From contig JBBDHG010000187.1 in the NCBI GenBank assembly GCA_037951165.1, positions 1,123,501 through 1,187,500 on the forward strand: DNA of 64,000 nt, given 5' to 3'. Origin of the DNA: Lophius americanus. Lineage: Eukaryota > Chordata > Actinopteri > Lophiiformes > Lophiidae. Made by a program: the position numbers and the translations under genes. Shown here piece after piece: positions 48,472 through 60,924 of the stretch. A model generated the notes under the pieces. The model was not told where the DNA came from, ran no database searches, and saw only the letters and a program-made list of their open reading frames with translations. Every line of letters begins with the position of its first letter. The first letter of the stretch is position 1.

Positions 48472-50401
48472 CCTAAGCTGTGATGCAGGTAATGAGACCA
48501 AGCATGTACTGTATAAAGATGAGGATAACTGAATGGTATAGCAGTAACTGTGGCCTAAGTGTACCAGAATGTCTTTCTGACTGAACTTCCACTAGATCGC
48601 CATTTTTTAAGAGGTGATTGGTAATTATTTTGTAGTACACTTTTAAAGTAACCCTCCCAGACCTGAAAATATATTTTTATAATCTGGGAGTTTGTTTTAT
48701 ACCTGTTTGATCCTTGAACTACTTGTGATTCTTGTAGCGTGTGCATTATCATCAGCCATGTTCTATTAAACTAAAATCTCCCTTCCAGTCATATATAATA
48801 CATTCTGTAATCTGCATTTGAGTCAGTTCAGCTAGATGAAATCACAGTGATGTGCTGCGTCTATTAGCAGGAATAAAATGATGTATCAGCCACCTACTAG
48901 GGGCCTAGAGCACCACATAGCCGGGCACCCACGCAAGACATGCCCATGCACAAACACACACACACAGACACATACGCTTTACAACTGTGCTATGTGTAGG
49001 AGGTCTGCAAGCTGCCTGTGCAGTTTCCATTTTAAAATGCATTCTCTCTTGGACCGTAAAAAAATTGCCTCCTCTACGCTAAACTATTCCTAGCCATTTT
49101 CCTAGCAAAAGTCATGGTGGTGTCTGAAAGAAAGAGATGAGGAAACTGCACAGGCTGAAAATGCCGTTGCTTCTGTACTGCGTGATTGTCTAGATTTGTG
49201 ACAACTGGCGCTCAGATTGTAATTAAAATGTGTGTACAGATCACATGTATGCAAGTTCTTACTATATTGGCCATCCAGAAGCATACTGGCCATATTCCTA
49301 CTCCTGCAGCTACTCAGCTCTCATTGTTTGCATAAATAATTCATTTAAGAGTGACACAAAAGCCTATTAAATGGTGAAATTCAATAAAGACACATAGATA
49401 CATTCACAAGTTTGGAAGGAACCCTTCAGGCATCGAGATGGGTTTGAATTTTAAGAATAATTTGTGCAAAAGAAATACAAAATGTAATTACACTGGCCTT
49501 GAAAAAAAAAGGAAAAAATGTTTTGTCAGAGGTGCAGTAATATAAGTGAACATGTTCAGCAGTCTGGGCTGAATCCCTTGTCATCATGAGATAGCTCATC
49601 TGATTGCAAATGGATAGAGGGTGTTGGTACATGGTTTAATTACAAAACAAATTGATTTCGGTCTGTGTCATATTATTAGCTCCTGAATTGAATTTAACAT
49701 GAAAGAATAATATCGTGTCATACTTCAGATAGTGTAGAGAAATCAGACTTAACTCAGAATAACATTATTTTAAATTGCATGTGGTACATGCTGCTACTCT
49801 ATACCTATTTTACTTAGAACTATAACATCAATAAATGCATAGTGCTTACTTTGAAGACGATGCAGGTTGTGGAGAGAAGTTGCAAACCTTAAACAACTAA
49901 TTTTATAGTTTCCCATGTGACTGTATGAAAGTTGATGCAAGAGCTGCAGTAGAAATAAAGGGGAGAATGCGCTTAGCATGTTATCAACTCAGTGTCAGGG
50001 GAAAATACAGCGCAGATAAGAGGATTAATTCAAATTTGATAAAATGAGCATGAACTACATATTTGTTCCAGGCCTTCAGTTTGTCTATATTTGGGCATAA
50101 GAACATTTAATAATGCAATCATGTTATGCAGTTGCACTTCAAAGTATTTACTGAATCATAGCCTGGAGTTAGGATTTAAATGCTGAATGAATGTGTTTAT
50201 GGATAAGGCATGTAGCGGTGGATATAATCTGACAGACTGGAACAGAATGTATGCAGAATGTATGCTAGAACCAGGTGAAGGTTAGCATAGCCCCACAAGG
50301 CATCAAATCTCCATGACAGAACGCAACAGACAGAGGGAGAGCGACAGAAGGTCCAAACGGAGAAAATGGCTAAAGAGAGACTGATAGACAGGGAGGTGTA
50401 G

Positions 50402-50429
50402 GTGTGTGTGTGTTAGTGTGTGTATGTGT

Positions 50430-50473
<44 letters not shown>
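50402..50473 (+). repeat. (TG)n followed by a 30-base poly-G run
   Basis: A TG tract (50402-50443) passes into about 30 uninterrupted G (50444-50473). It is G-quadruplex-prone and hard to sequence, so the length may be inexact. Confidence 0.95.
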
Positions 50474-50474
<1 letters not shown>

Positions 50475-51155
50475 AAAGTGAGAGTGAAGGCGAATGTAAA
50501 AGGAGATGAGGGCTGGCTAGATCAATAGAGAAGTGTTGCCATGGCAACAGGTCATTGAGAATCATCATTGTCATGCTTTTTCTTCTTTTATTCCCAGCCC
50601 CATCTTCACAAATAATATAAAACAAATGCTAAAATGGATGTTGCAGTACAGACACCATGAAGGCCCCGGCCTCAGAGCCGAGGGAAACAAATTGGTGTTT
50701 TAGAGTGTGCTGTTTATAGAAGTAGATGCCACATTGTGACTAGCTTTAGATTGCAGCTACTGCTGGTCAAAGAAGATTGATTAGGCTGAACATTGTCTGA
50801 TCAGACTAAAGAGACCTCAAAATCAGCGACATAGTCCCAATTAGTAAGAAAATGTAAATGTAACATCACTAGGATATTGCCTTATACCTTGGAATGAACA
50901 GGTACCTGTAGATGTTCAATCAGCATAATAATCAATATCCAGATCCATACTCGAGATGGGCGTGGCTTGAACTTGACGTTGTAAGTTGAAGTTGTAGGTG
51001 TTTTAGGGTTTCTTTACTGTATATGTGAACGGTGGTTATAAAACGTTGCACAATAAATTTGTACTCACGCTTTTTTTCCCAGCTACCTTATATTTTCTGT
51101 ATCTGCGTACGCTTTAAATGAGTTGCACAACATATTAATTAAGTGTGTTGTGTAT

Positions 51156-51266
<111 letters not shown>

Positions 51267-51730
51267 GTGTTAAATCCTCACCGTACATTCCTTACTTCTT
51301 ACCAGCCAAGTCTTTGTATTGGTGAAAGGAAGAGTATCCTCACCTAAAGTTGTAATTAGCTGCAGGAATTTGTTCTGAGCGTAGGTCATCTACGACTGAT
51401 GCTATAATCACCCCGGATCTATGTGCTCCATTTTTCAGCTGAAGAGTGGCAACCGCCTTCGCTGGGCCCAGATGGTGTTATTATTGTGGTAAGGCTGAGT
51501 GATTATACGCCGCTCACAGTGGGAGAAACAATAGTTGAGTGTTAGACAGGCATCATTCCTGAAACACACTTACTCTCTTTCATAATTCTCTTTTTTCTCA
51601 TCCTTATTTCTCTCCATTATTTCAAGTTTGCTTTATCACCTTATTTTACTTTACAATGGCTCTCTTTCTTCAGTCTTACCACATCCCTTCCTCTCTTCTA
51701 TTGTGTTCTACATTAATCATCACTCAATAC

Positions 51731-51982
51731 AGGGGCGGCTGTGGCTCAGTGGGTAGAGCGGCCGTCTCCCAATCAGAAGATCGGAAGGTAGCCGGTTCGA
51801 ATCCCACCAGGGTCTACTTGTCGTAGGGTCCTTGAGCAAGACCCTGAATCCTTAGCTCCCCGGGCGCTCCACGAGGGGCTGCCCACTGCTCCCTCAGGGA
51901 TGGGTCAAATGCAGAGAAGTAATTTCACTATGTTGTACTGTGTATGACTCTATGTGACTAATAAAGGATTGTTTCTTCTTCT
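51731..51982 (+). mobile_element. tRNA-derived SINE, well preserved
   Basis: It begins with GGGGCGGCTGTGGCTCAGTGG. The polymerase III A box TGGCTCAGTGG (51742-51752) and B box GGTTCGAATCC (51794-51804) are both intact, matching tRNA consensus. The tRNA-unrelated body contains GGTCCTTGAGCAAGACCCTGAA and TTAGCTCCCCGGGCGCTCC, then GTACTGTGTATGAC and an AATAAAGGATTGTTTCTTCTTCT tail. The intact promoter suggests a relatively young copy. Mobilisation would depend on a partner LINE, not identifiable from this window. Confidence 0.93.
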
Positions 51983-52039
51983 ACAGAGGCGTCAAAACGT
52001 GTTTCGAACTCACACACTCAAATTAATTCGTAAATACCT

Positions 52040-52200
52040 TCCATGACAGCCATAACATTAAAACCACCTTGCCTCTCTTTCGTGTGGATCCCCTTTTCGC
52101 TGCCAAAGCAGCTCTCATGTACTGCATGTTCGGACACCTTTCAATCAGGCCCAGTAATACGTTTTTCAATTTTCTGCCTAAAATATTCCAACCGGTGACA
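52040..52200 (-). mobile_element. Tc1-like transposon end fragment
   Basis: The terminal word AGCCATAACATTAAAACCACC (about 52049-52069) is related to the ends of the elements at 26186 and 55145. It is followed by GATCCCCTTTTCGCTGCCAAAGC, which corresponds to the 3' end and stop region of a Tc1-family transposase read on the minus strand. The similarity fades by about 52200. It lies only about 65 bases right of the SINE. Confidence 0.7.
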
Positions 52201-52499
52201 CCATCTATTTGGTCTATGTAAATATGAACTTGCCCACAAACACACACATACACACACATAGAAACACGCGCACATACACACTCACAGCCTAATCTCATTC
52301 TTCTCTCTGTGGTCTATTGACATAGGAGAAGCTTGCCTGGAAGCCAACAGGGTGGCGTTCCAGGCAACCTTGTCAATCCTGGCTGGCAAGGAGTAACCAA
52401 CAAGCGAACTAATCTTTAAGACAAAAGGTCAAGGAGTTGTGAGAGTGTCAGAGACAGAGGCGTGATACACCTTTCACACCTCTGACAGACCAGGAGTTA

Positions 52500-52540
52500 A
52501 GACGGAGAGGGTGAGAGGACAGAGGGTGAGAGGACGGGGG
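52500..52540 (+). repeat. short tandem duplication (AGAGGGTGAGAGGAC x2)
   Basis: Two adjacent copies of a 15-base purine-rich word, probably a replication slip in purine-rich DNA. Confidence 0.75.
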
Positions 52541-52699
52541 AGGAAAAAAAGGAAATATAGTGAAGAAAACTCTCACGCAGGGTGGAAGCTCTCCAAAATA
52601 CATATGAAGCACAATAAAAGTCAAAGGGAAGTGAAGGCAGCCAACGGTTTGAAACATGGACTGAGAAGTCGGCTAGAGCTGTAGTCTGATCCATTGGGA

Positions 52700-55140
52700 A
52701 TTAGAGAGTGAGGGAGCCAGAGGAAGGGAGGGTTAGAATTAGTTATTTTTCTCTTTCTTTGTCTGTTTATTTTTCCAGACCTTTTAGTTTAAACAGCCCC
52801 TCCCTTACTGGCCCAAAAACAAACTCACGTTTAAGGTTAAAACACATTCAATGATTTATTAATGGCCACTTCGCAGAGAAAAGTACAGGGACAGGAAGAG
52901 TGAAGAGGCATTTAAGTGCAAACACAAACTCACGGACCAGTGGCAAAAGAGTTCATATGGGTATGAACTGTAATGTCTCCACCAGGTTGTATTGTTGCTA
53001 ATAATTAAAGACTAGAAACAATATTTGTTAAGTTAAACTCTTCCATCAGGTTCACAAGTTGTTGTAACCCACTTTAGATCGGCTTGTGAGTGTGTCCTAA
53101 GATGCCAAACATTAAAACAAGCTTGGACCTATAACCCAGCTCTAGAGCGATATTAAGGAACAATTAGTACTGGACAACCACGACAATTAAGGCTTTTCCA
53201 TGGCTACAGTCAAAGGTCAAATTTAGGCAACCACGAGAGTCAGCACTGATTTGGACTCCTAATTACGATATGGTACACAGTTACTCACACACACATTATT
53301 GTATTTGTCACCTTCTTGACCTCCTTATCTAAAAAACACTTGTTAGGACAATGTCTCTGGGTTCTTACCACCCACACACATACTTTCATGGTCAATAGAT
53401 GGTGTCAACACACGCAAACAACCACAGGTGCATCGATATGACGCTCATATATTGACTACAGGCATCGATGTTGTCATGCTTCAGAGTATGATTTCTAATC
53501 TATGATATTGAATTTAATCATTGTTACACTGAACATGCGCTGAGTAGTTTGTTCACACAACTTTATAAATAGATATGCACATACACACACAAGTGTAGAC
53601 AAACTATTCTTTACGTTTCACTGTGCAGCCTAATAATCGCGTCATCGTTCTCAGACTGGTGATGCACATAGTCCCTCTTTCTTTGGACAACCTCTCACCT
53701 ATGTCACTCTATATATTTCTACATATGTTTCATGGAGGCTCTCTCCGTGTTCTATTTCATGTCTTGTCTCATCCACTTATCTCTGTCCCGATTCTGTTGA
53801 TAAAGAGCTTTCGCTCTCCGGTAAAAGCGCACAGTTCCCTAATAGCAGCATCTGCTAATATAACTCATCGTTGGTTGTTTAGATGCTGCTTTGCTCATGG
53901 TATCCCTGATTCCTTCCCTTTGTTGTTATTTTTCTCAAACTTCCTTGTCCCATTTGTTCTCATCCGTCACATACGTTCCTCCCCAGCTGTGTTCCCTTTC
54001 CAAACTTTCCCATTTTGATGTCTTTTTATATTACAATTGTCTCTTTCTCTCCACTACATCTCTTAGCCCAGCTCCCTCGCTATCTGCCCCCCACCCTTTT
54101 GCTGTCTGCGCTCATTTTCATTCTCTCTTCTTCATATCCACTCTTTATTCTTCCTTGTCACACTATCTTCATGTCCTTTGCTTTACTTTTTGTCTTTTTT
54201 CAGCTCAGCCTATTTCACATACTTTTCTCTCCCGTGCCTCCTCTCACATGTTGATATGACATAATCGCACAATAGCAGTGAGGAGAAGGGGGCGACTGAG
54301 TGCCATTTTTACACAGCAGCCACGCGTAAACTCTGGTGGGCATACAAAAGAAGGATGCAGCTGGCTTTTTGGAGGGAGAGAAAATATGGAAATATTTGAC
54401 AATTAAGATCATACAGTTACCTTGCTTCACAGTCATGCTACTCACAATCAAATTGTATTTGATTTTTTTTTTTCAATAAAAATCAACCAAAGCCTTAATT
54501 TTGGTGCCATCCTGGGTGCAGAATTGCTGAGAAGTCTGCCTCTGCACATTGCATGGCAAAATGCCTAGACTCCTCATAAGGATGTAAGGAGTGAGGAGCG
54601 GCAAAGGGGGGGAAAGAGGAATGAGAGCAAGGGGTAGGGAAATGGTAATGCACTCCCCCAGCACACAGCGAGCCGCATGGAGGAACCAGATAAGACACCC
54701 TGCTCCCTGCTCTGACTGCTGGTGTAAAGCCTCTCCACTGACGCAAGCAATGACTGCAAGGCTTTGGCCGACGCTTCGCTCTATCCATCTATAGCCCAGT
54801 GATGCCTCTATTACAATGGCTGCCCCACAGCTACGTAGGCCTGTGCCAGCTGCACAGGAATATAATTAGAGGAACCATGAAGTGCCCTGGACACTGGCAA
54901 TTGATCTGACTGACAGTAAAATATTTCCACTGGGGAAATAAAACTTAGTTTGCCACTGAGGCATAAGTCGGAATGGGGAATGGGTGTGTTGTGTGTGAAG
55001 GGTGATAGGGGATGGAAAGTGAATTTGAGAGAACTGGAGGGAGGTAAAGGACATTTTTTTCTCTCTGCTGCACTATTTGTGTTCTTTGTTGGGCATGTTT
55101 TTGGTTGGATTCGACTTGATCAGCAGTTTAACATTAAGTT
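52700..55140. other. gene-free stretch: unique DNA with a pyrimidine-rich segment
   Basis: A pyrimidine-rich segment (about 53700-54240) gives overlapping open frames of 131, 122 and 79 codons, rich in Ser/Leu/Phe. That composition is what C/T-rich DNA produces by chance. No domain was found. Confidence 0.55.
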
Positions 55141-55144
55141 AACC

Positions 55145-55785
55145 AGGTCAACCATAATAATACAACCACTGACAGATGAATAGAATAGCATAGATTATCT
55201 CGTTACAATGGTATCTGTCAGCGAGTGGGATCAAGGCGGGTATAGAGTGGGCAGCAAGTGAACATTTTGTAATCAAATTCCATATGTTGAAAGCAGAAAA
55301 GCTGGGAGAATGTAAGGGTCTAAGCGATTTTGCAGTGTTTAATACCTACTAAAGTTGTTGAAGGAAAGACAATAGGTTAACTGGTGGCAGGGTCATGGGC
55401 ATATAAAGCTCAGTGATGCACGTGGGGAGTGGAAGCCAACTTTGTTGTCCAATCCCAGACTGTGAGACAAGATGCTGAAAAAAAGTTAATGTTTGGTTCT
55501 GATTGAAAGGTGTCTCAACAAACACTGTGTTACAGTTTGCCACATATAGGGTTGTGTTGATAGATAGTAGTATGATTGCTCGTTCTGCCCACTGCCACGA
55601 TCAGAACATCAGCATCAGAAGAGGAAATGGAATAAGGTGGTCTTGTCTGAAGAATCATCATTGTCCATAAGCACCATGGCCAAGTGTGTCTCCGCGGTTC
55701 AAGCTTCTAGAGGTCAGATTTGTTTTTCAGCAAAAGGGGGATCGACACAATATTAAACACCCGGTTATAATGTTATGGATGACTG
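55145..55785 (+). mobile_element. Tc1-like DNA transposon, internally deleted and decayed
   Basis: The ends GTCAACCATAATAATACAACC (left) and GGTTATAATGTTATGGATGAC (right, from 55763) are degenerate inverted repeats. Between them, in plus orientation, lie recognisable transposase segments. These include GATTATCTCGTTACAATGG near 55193, GTAAGGGTCTAAGCGATTTTG near 55313, and a 'GHGHIKLSDARGEW' reading near 55393 that matches the G-R-P-containing linker region. A segment ending 'VVLSEES' follows near 55640, where the first catalytic Asp of the D-D-E/D triad is expected. That position appears to read Glu here. The rest of the catalytic domain is deleted, and the sequence jumps to the 3' end. It belongs to the same family as 26186-27131. 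Confidence 0.85.
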
Positions 55786-55789
55786 TTTT

Positions 55790-57840
55790 TTTTCTGCTCT
55801 TAAGAATATTCAACCTTGAAGGTGGTCTTTCGGTAAGCAGGCATAGCCACACCTCAGGAGAGGAAATGCACTTAACAGTGTCAAAGCCATCTACTATTCT
55901 ATCTCTCAAAAAGGAACATGTTTGTGGTGACAGTTTTCGATGCGAAGACTGAGTGCCGTATTGAACCAATCCAGGTCAGCCTGACAAATACACTGGTTTC
56001 TGTCGACATTTTGAGGTTGTTCTAATGTTTGCTTCTGTTGTTTCCTCTGAGGCTCTTGGGAGGCTTTCAGCCTGACAGCATCACTACAGTTCCCACAAGC
56101 CTTCTCTGGGTCACATGCTCAGTCAGAGACAAAGACAGACAGCTGGAGTATGAAACAAGGGAGCATGAACAACCGCAACCAAAGGATGATGACAACTTGA
56201 GTAGGATTCGAAGGCTGTGAAAGGTTTCCATAAATTTCGTATCAAATCATTATTTTCAGATAGTGGGACTGTAGGAAGTACAACACATTTGAAAAATTGA
56301 AGCCACTTGTATTAGTATGCAAGCATAATGTAAGAGATCAAAGTGAAAGATTTATAGCAGTTAAGTCATTGATATTTTTGATTGAACCTCTCACAGTGAC
56401 TCATTTTGTTTCGTGCATCACACACCATTAACCCATAAGAACCAACACTCAATTCTACTAAAATTAAAATTATGAGGGAAGTGAAATGGACAAAATCGAC
56501 CGAATGGAACTCATTCCTGAAATTAGTTTTTTAAATGCCACCCCTTGTCAGTTATCTGTAATATTAAATTAGCCTTTATTTTTTCCTCACAATGGAAAAC
56601 AAATTTTTTTCCCCTGTTTTTTTAACATAGGAAGTCAGATGACTCTTTTTTCATCCCACTACATACATTCAAATTGTAAATTTTCTCCTTAGGTTTCACA
56701 AAAGGAAAATAAAACATAAAAAGTATATTTTATGTCAAAATCATCCAATCTAGTTTAGTGTAATATTGGACATGTTACTTAAGCGTTTCAAGCATTTAAA
56801 GGCTGAAATTTGTTTTTTCATTAGTTAGAAATCAATATTAAAGCTGTATGAGGAACTGTTTTTTTAGCATTTAAACAGTTGGTGAAACTTGAGTCACAGC
56901 AGTTTCGTTTGGTTAAAGGTTGAAACTTTATCTTTCAGTATTGCATATTCTTCTCTACAGCTCTATTATTTCACTAAAACAATGCAAATAATTAGGATTT
57001 ATGTGGTAATACCATGAGCAGACAATGATAATTAACATTGTTATAATTCATATTATACTGTCTATTAACATTCAATTCAACATGTTAAAAATGATATGTA
57101 AGAATTATTTTTGAACTTTGTGTGTTGGATTTTTAAGTATCCTGGATACATATTAAGCACTTTAATATTCACAGAGCAAAATGGCAGAATTGACTTTATA
57201 CTTCTACGTCAACAAGCCATTTACTGTTATCAGTTTTGTGATGGTACATTACAGTTTGATTAAATATGCAAAGATCGAAAAACAAGAGAGGAAGCAAAAC
57301 ATCTACAGATTATGTGTGTGGGGCATTAATCCACTCAGCCCAACAAAAAAAGAATATTCATTTCTTTTTTTATATAATTGTTCTGCTTAGTAGCATCCGG
57401 GAGTTAAATCGTTTTAACTGCAGCATAAAGGAATATATCCGCATTATTACTTACTTAAGAGTTTTTGCTTCATTTTTGTAGGTTGTAGGATTTATTGCAG
57501 TTTTCCTCTATCTAAAGTATTTTGTGGATCTGGTAATTTTGTACTATTTTTCCCCTGCTATCAGTTCTTTGTCCTCCCTACATTACCCTATAATCAAACA
57601 AAATTCTTCCTCTCTGAAAACATCACTTTATGTCATTCCTGTAGCATCGAGATTAGTCAAAGCCAGCTCCCAGTGAGAGCTTCCTGTGTCTTCTGACAGA
57701 CTAACAGTAATGCACTTTTTATTCTCATCTTCAAGCAATGCCTGCATTATCAGTGTATAAGATGTATGGAAAGAAAAAATTAATGGACTCTTTCCTGTGC
57801 AGAATGAAAGAGGCCTCAGAAAAACAAACAATGTGCTCTT
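55790..57840. other. gene-free AT-rich stretch
   Basis: AT-rich unique sequence with several short poly-T runs. I see no repeats, motifs or supported frames. Confidence 0.55.
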
Positions 57841-58720
57841 TCTTTTCAAGCTAACAGAATAGGCATATCAAAGGGGAGTAAAAAATGACCACTGTCCGTG
57901 CTGTTTGTCTCTGCTGGATCACGAGAGGGATGGCTTTCCGAAGCAAGAGCCGAGCTATACATGTGCAGGATACACTGCTGAAATGTGACTGTGCTACATG
58001 GAGCCGAGAATGAGCCCTGACACTCTATAAGATGATAAAGCTGAGAGTAATGCTTAGCGAGTATCAGAACGTTCAAATGAAGCAGTATCTGATGCTGACA
58101 ATGCAGAATACTAATAAGATAAGGAATAAAATGAATTGAATCCTAGGAATTTGTGTTGCAAGTGCATTGCATCATTGTACATTTTATCACCAGTGTCAGC
58201 ATTCTTTCTTTAGTCACAATCTATTTCCACTCAGCATCCATTTTTTTAGTTGTATTAGAGTGCAAAGAATTCAAATTTGATGTTACAAAGGTAAAGACGT
58301 TTTTTGGCCACAAAGCTTGTTCACGTGTGAATTGGCTGTGCTGACATCGAGGTCGACTTATCAGGAACAGGGCCTGACTATAAAGGACAGAGCTGTCTTT
58401 CTGTTTTAAAACCCACTCGAATAAGGGCCTTTCCACGTGAATGAGTGGGTGCACAGTGATTTAATTTCTCATGCAATGCGAAAGACCGGGTTCAAAATAA
58501 GAGTTCAGGGGACGAATGAGGAAAAAAGATGGCATGGAACCCTTATGGCTAATTATAAAGCTTAATTGGACACCAACATAGATATTTCATATCCATAATC
58601 GGGTGATTGCTTTTTGATCTTTTTTTTTTTTTTTTATCAGTTCTCTTCATGAAGATGTAGATTTTAATGAGCCTCCCTTAAAAATTATTCATAAAGAGAA
58701 AGCAAGTCTGATAGAGAATA
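57840..58720. promoter_or_regulatory. large candidate conserved non-coding region
   Basis: Almost 900 bases without microsatellites apart from a poly-T at 58618-58636. ATTA words (GGCTAATTATAAAGCTTAATTGG near 58546-58568) sit beside GC-containing words (CATCGAGGTCGACTT near 58346). Frames of 73-77 codons on both strands show no motif. By texture it is the longest enhancer-like stretch in the window. Confidence 0.3.
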
Positions 58721-59679
58721 GGTTGGGAATAGTGCATTAATAAATTACTCTTCCTGTCTGCATTCATTCTTGTCAGGATCTACTTTAGCCCTGCTGATTC
58801 TATGTATTTATTCCAGCACGAAATTAAATCTAAACAGGTAGGTGGGGCAGATTAAATCCCTTTTATTTATTAGACACAGTTGTATTAATAATAAAGGTTT
58901 ATTGGAAACCAACACTGCTTTCAGCTGTTTATAATGCTCTCATATCCTGGTAATGTATGGATGGGCTATCTGCCGTGGAGTAGATATATTACAGCGGGAG
59001 ATACCTCCCAAGCAAGTTAATAAAAACACTAAACCATTAGCTTGTGGAGCCGGGGCTCAGTCCTCCTTCACTCTCCTGATCTCCTCACTGTTCTCTTCTC
59101 CCGGGAACCTAAAATTAGACAGAGCATCCCTGACACACACACAGCAACACATTAGGCTGCATCCACACACAAAACTATTTATAGCAGCTCACTATAACAG
59201 TGACCTATATGTTTGGTTTCCGGACTGTCAAAGCTACTCTTCTCATTCCGTTCTGAACACGTTAAGATACTGCATGAGGGGGGAAATATCGGTTTAAGGG
59301 AATTCAGTACTTTGACAAATTTATATGAACAGGTATTCTACATACTGCTAGCCAAGACTGTAGACAGATCATTTGTCTCTTGTCCGTTGATGGAGAATAC
59401 AGACACTGATTCACTATTCTTTATTTAAGCAGGACTAATGTAAAGAAGTCCTGTCTGGTCATAGACAGTGTCTGTAGGCTGCGGTCTGGCTCCAGGGAAG
59501 CCTGCGGCGCTCTAGCACCCATGGTCCCTAGAGAAGTTCCACCACTGCTTACTGAGGGAAAAAATGTCTTTGAGACAAAGAAATGGTAATAAGTAGAAAA
59601 GAGGACCTGAATGAGACCCAGAGAGTGAGCCGAAAGATGAAAAATTGTTAGGGAGAGACCAGTGAGACTGTCAAATACC

Positions 59680-60145
59680 GTGTTGTGTAAAAGTATAGTG
59701 CCCTTCCAGATTCTTTCTATTTATGTGTATATCTCATACTTAACTTTGTCAGATCTTGAACTTAAATGCAAGCTTTAAAATCCATACAGTTCAACTTTCA
59801 AGTCATTGTTCCATACAATATTCTCCCTCAAGCTCTGAGGGTCATCTTGTTACTTCCTGACTGAAGCTTTGCCTGGCTCTTGGAAGAATTTTAGGTTTCA
59901 CTATTGTTCCCAGTCTTCTCTAGGTTTAGATAACGTGTATGACTGTGGAATCAGCTTTGTAACCTTCCCCAGACTGATAAGTTTCAATCAACTGGTTCCT
60001 CATCTATTCTTGAATTTCTATTGATTTTGGCATAGTCTATTGATGGTGAGACCAACTGAACAAATATAAGACCCTAAAATTACATATGTATTTAAAAAAA
60101 ACAAGAAGGGGATCAAATATTTTTTCCCAGCACATCAAGACAGAC
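59680..60145 (-). mobile_element. Tc1-like transposon, second subfamily, decayed
   Basis: Read on the minus strand, the segment 59880-60045 gives a Tc1 N-terminal paired-like DNA-binding domain. It starts 'MPKSIEIQE' and continues 'MRNQLIETYQSGEGYKA', with a later 'KILPRA' block, all separated by stops. The ends GTGTTGTGTAAAAGTATAG (left) and the right-end word near 60110-60140 (ATCAAATATTTTTTCCCAGC) look like partial inverted repeats. The catalytic domain is missing. The termini differ from those of the family at 26 and 55 kb, so this is a separate lineage. Confidence 0.78.
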
Positions 60146-60496
60146 ATAAAATCTTTTATATATTTTGAGATCTTAAGTACTTGGAAAAGTAAATGTACTG
60201 TATTATTTATATGTTACTAATTTATTAATCTAGAAGAAAAACAATCTGAAAGTGTTTTACCTTATCAGCAGTTCATGTAGAGCTCAGGAATGCAGCCTAG
60301 ATTGTTTCTGTTAATTCAGAGCAGTTTGACAGCATGACAAAAGACGCACATCAAATGTATGCATTTGGGTTTACATAACATCTGAGCAAAAATTAAAGGT
60401 CAGAAAAGCAATTACTCTTTTCTGATGCCATCAAATAGGAAAATAAATGTACTCGAGACAAAAGAGGAAAAGAAGCCTGCAAGATGGGAGTCACAA

Positions 60497-60550
60497 CACA
60501 CACAAACACACACACACGCGCACACACACATACAAGTACACACACACATA
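60497..60550 (+). repeat. interrupted (CA)n microsatellite
   Basis: CA runs interrupted by CGCG and TA words. Confidence 0.88.
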
Positions 60551-60902
60551 TTCAATGACATATGATAAATAAGGTAATATGATAGAGAATTTGTGCTAAA
60601 GTGAAACAAGTTTTCAGATGAAACATTGGTGCCTAAGCAACTGGCCATATCAGCACCATGGACAGCACCACAGCCGACACGGGTCAGAAAATACTACTAG
60701 AATAGATGTGGTATAACTGTGTTATAGTCATTCACTGTTACTATCACTAGCATGTCATTAAGAGAGTGGCCCGAAGTCAAAATTAGTTTAAGAGCAGTTT
60801 AAACACATAGCTACATAAAAACATTATTGCGAATCCACGTTCACCTGCGACACTCTGTGCAGGCCAATGTATGTTGATAAACTGCTGGAAAACAATGCAT
60901 AG

Positions 60903-60924
60903 GCAAACAAACAAACAAACAAAT
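60903..60924 (+). repeat. (CAAA)n tetranucleotide repeat
   Basis: About five CAAA units. Confidence 0.85.

Noticed and set aside
48040..48501. 153-codon minus-strand frame, the longest in the window
   Set aside because: It runs through the minus-strand SINE, whose tRNA-like head and body are not coding.
51742..51804. A tRNA gene
   Set aside because: A and B boxes are intact, but the region downstream is SINE body and the acceptor stem does not close, so it is a SINE head and not a functional tRNA.
53623..54259. Overlapping 131-, 122- and 79-codon Ser/Leu/Phe-rich frames suggesting a membrane protein
   Set aside because: The DNA is pyrimidine-rich, which by chance yields hydrophobic, stop-poor frames. 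No start context, domain or splice structure supports them.
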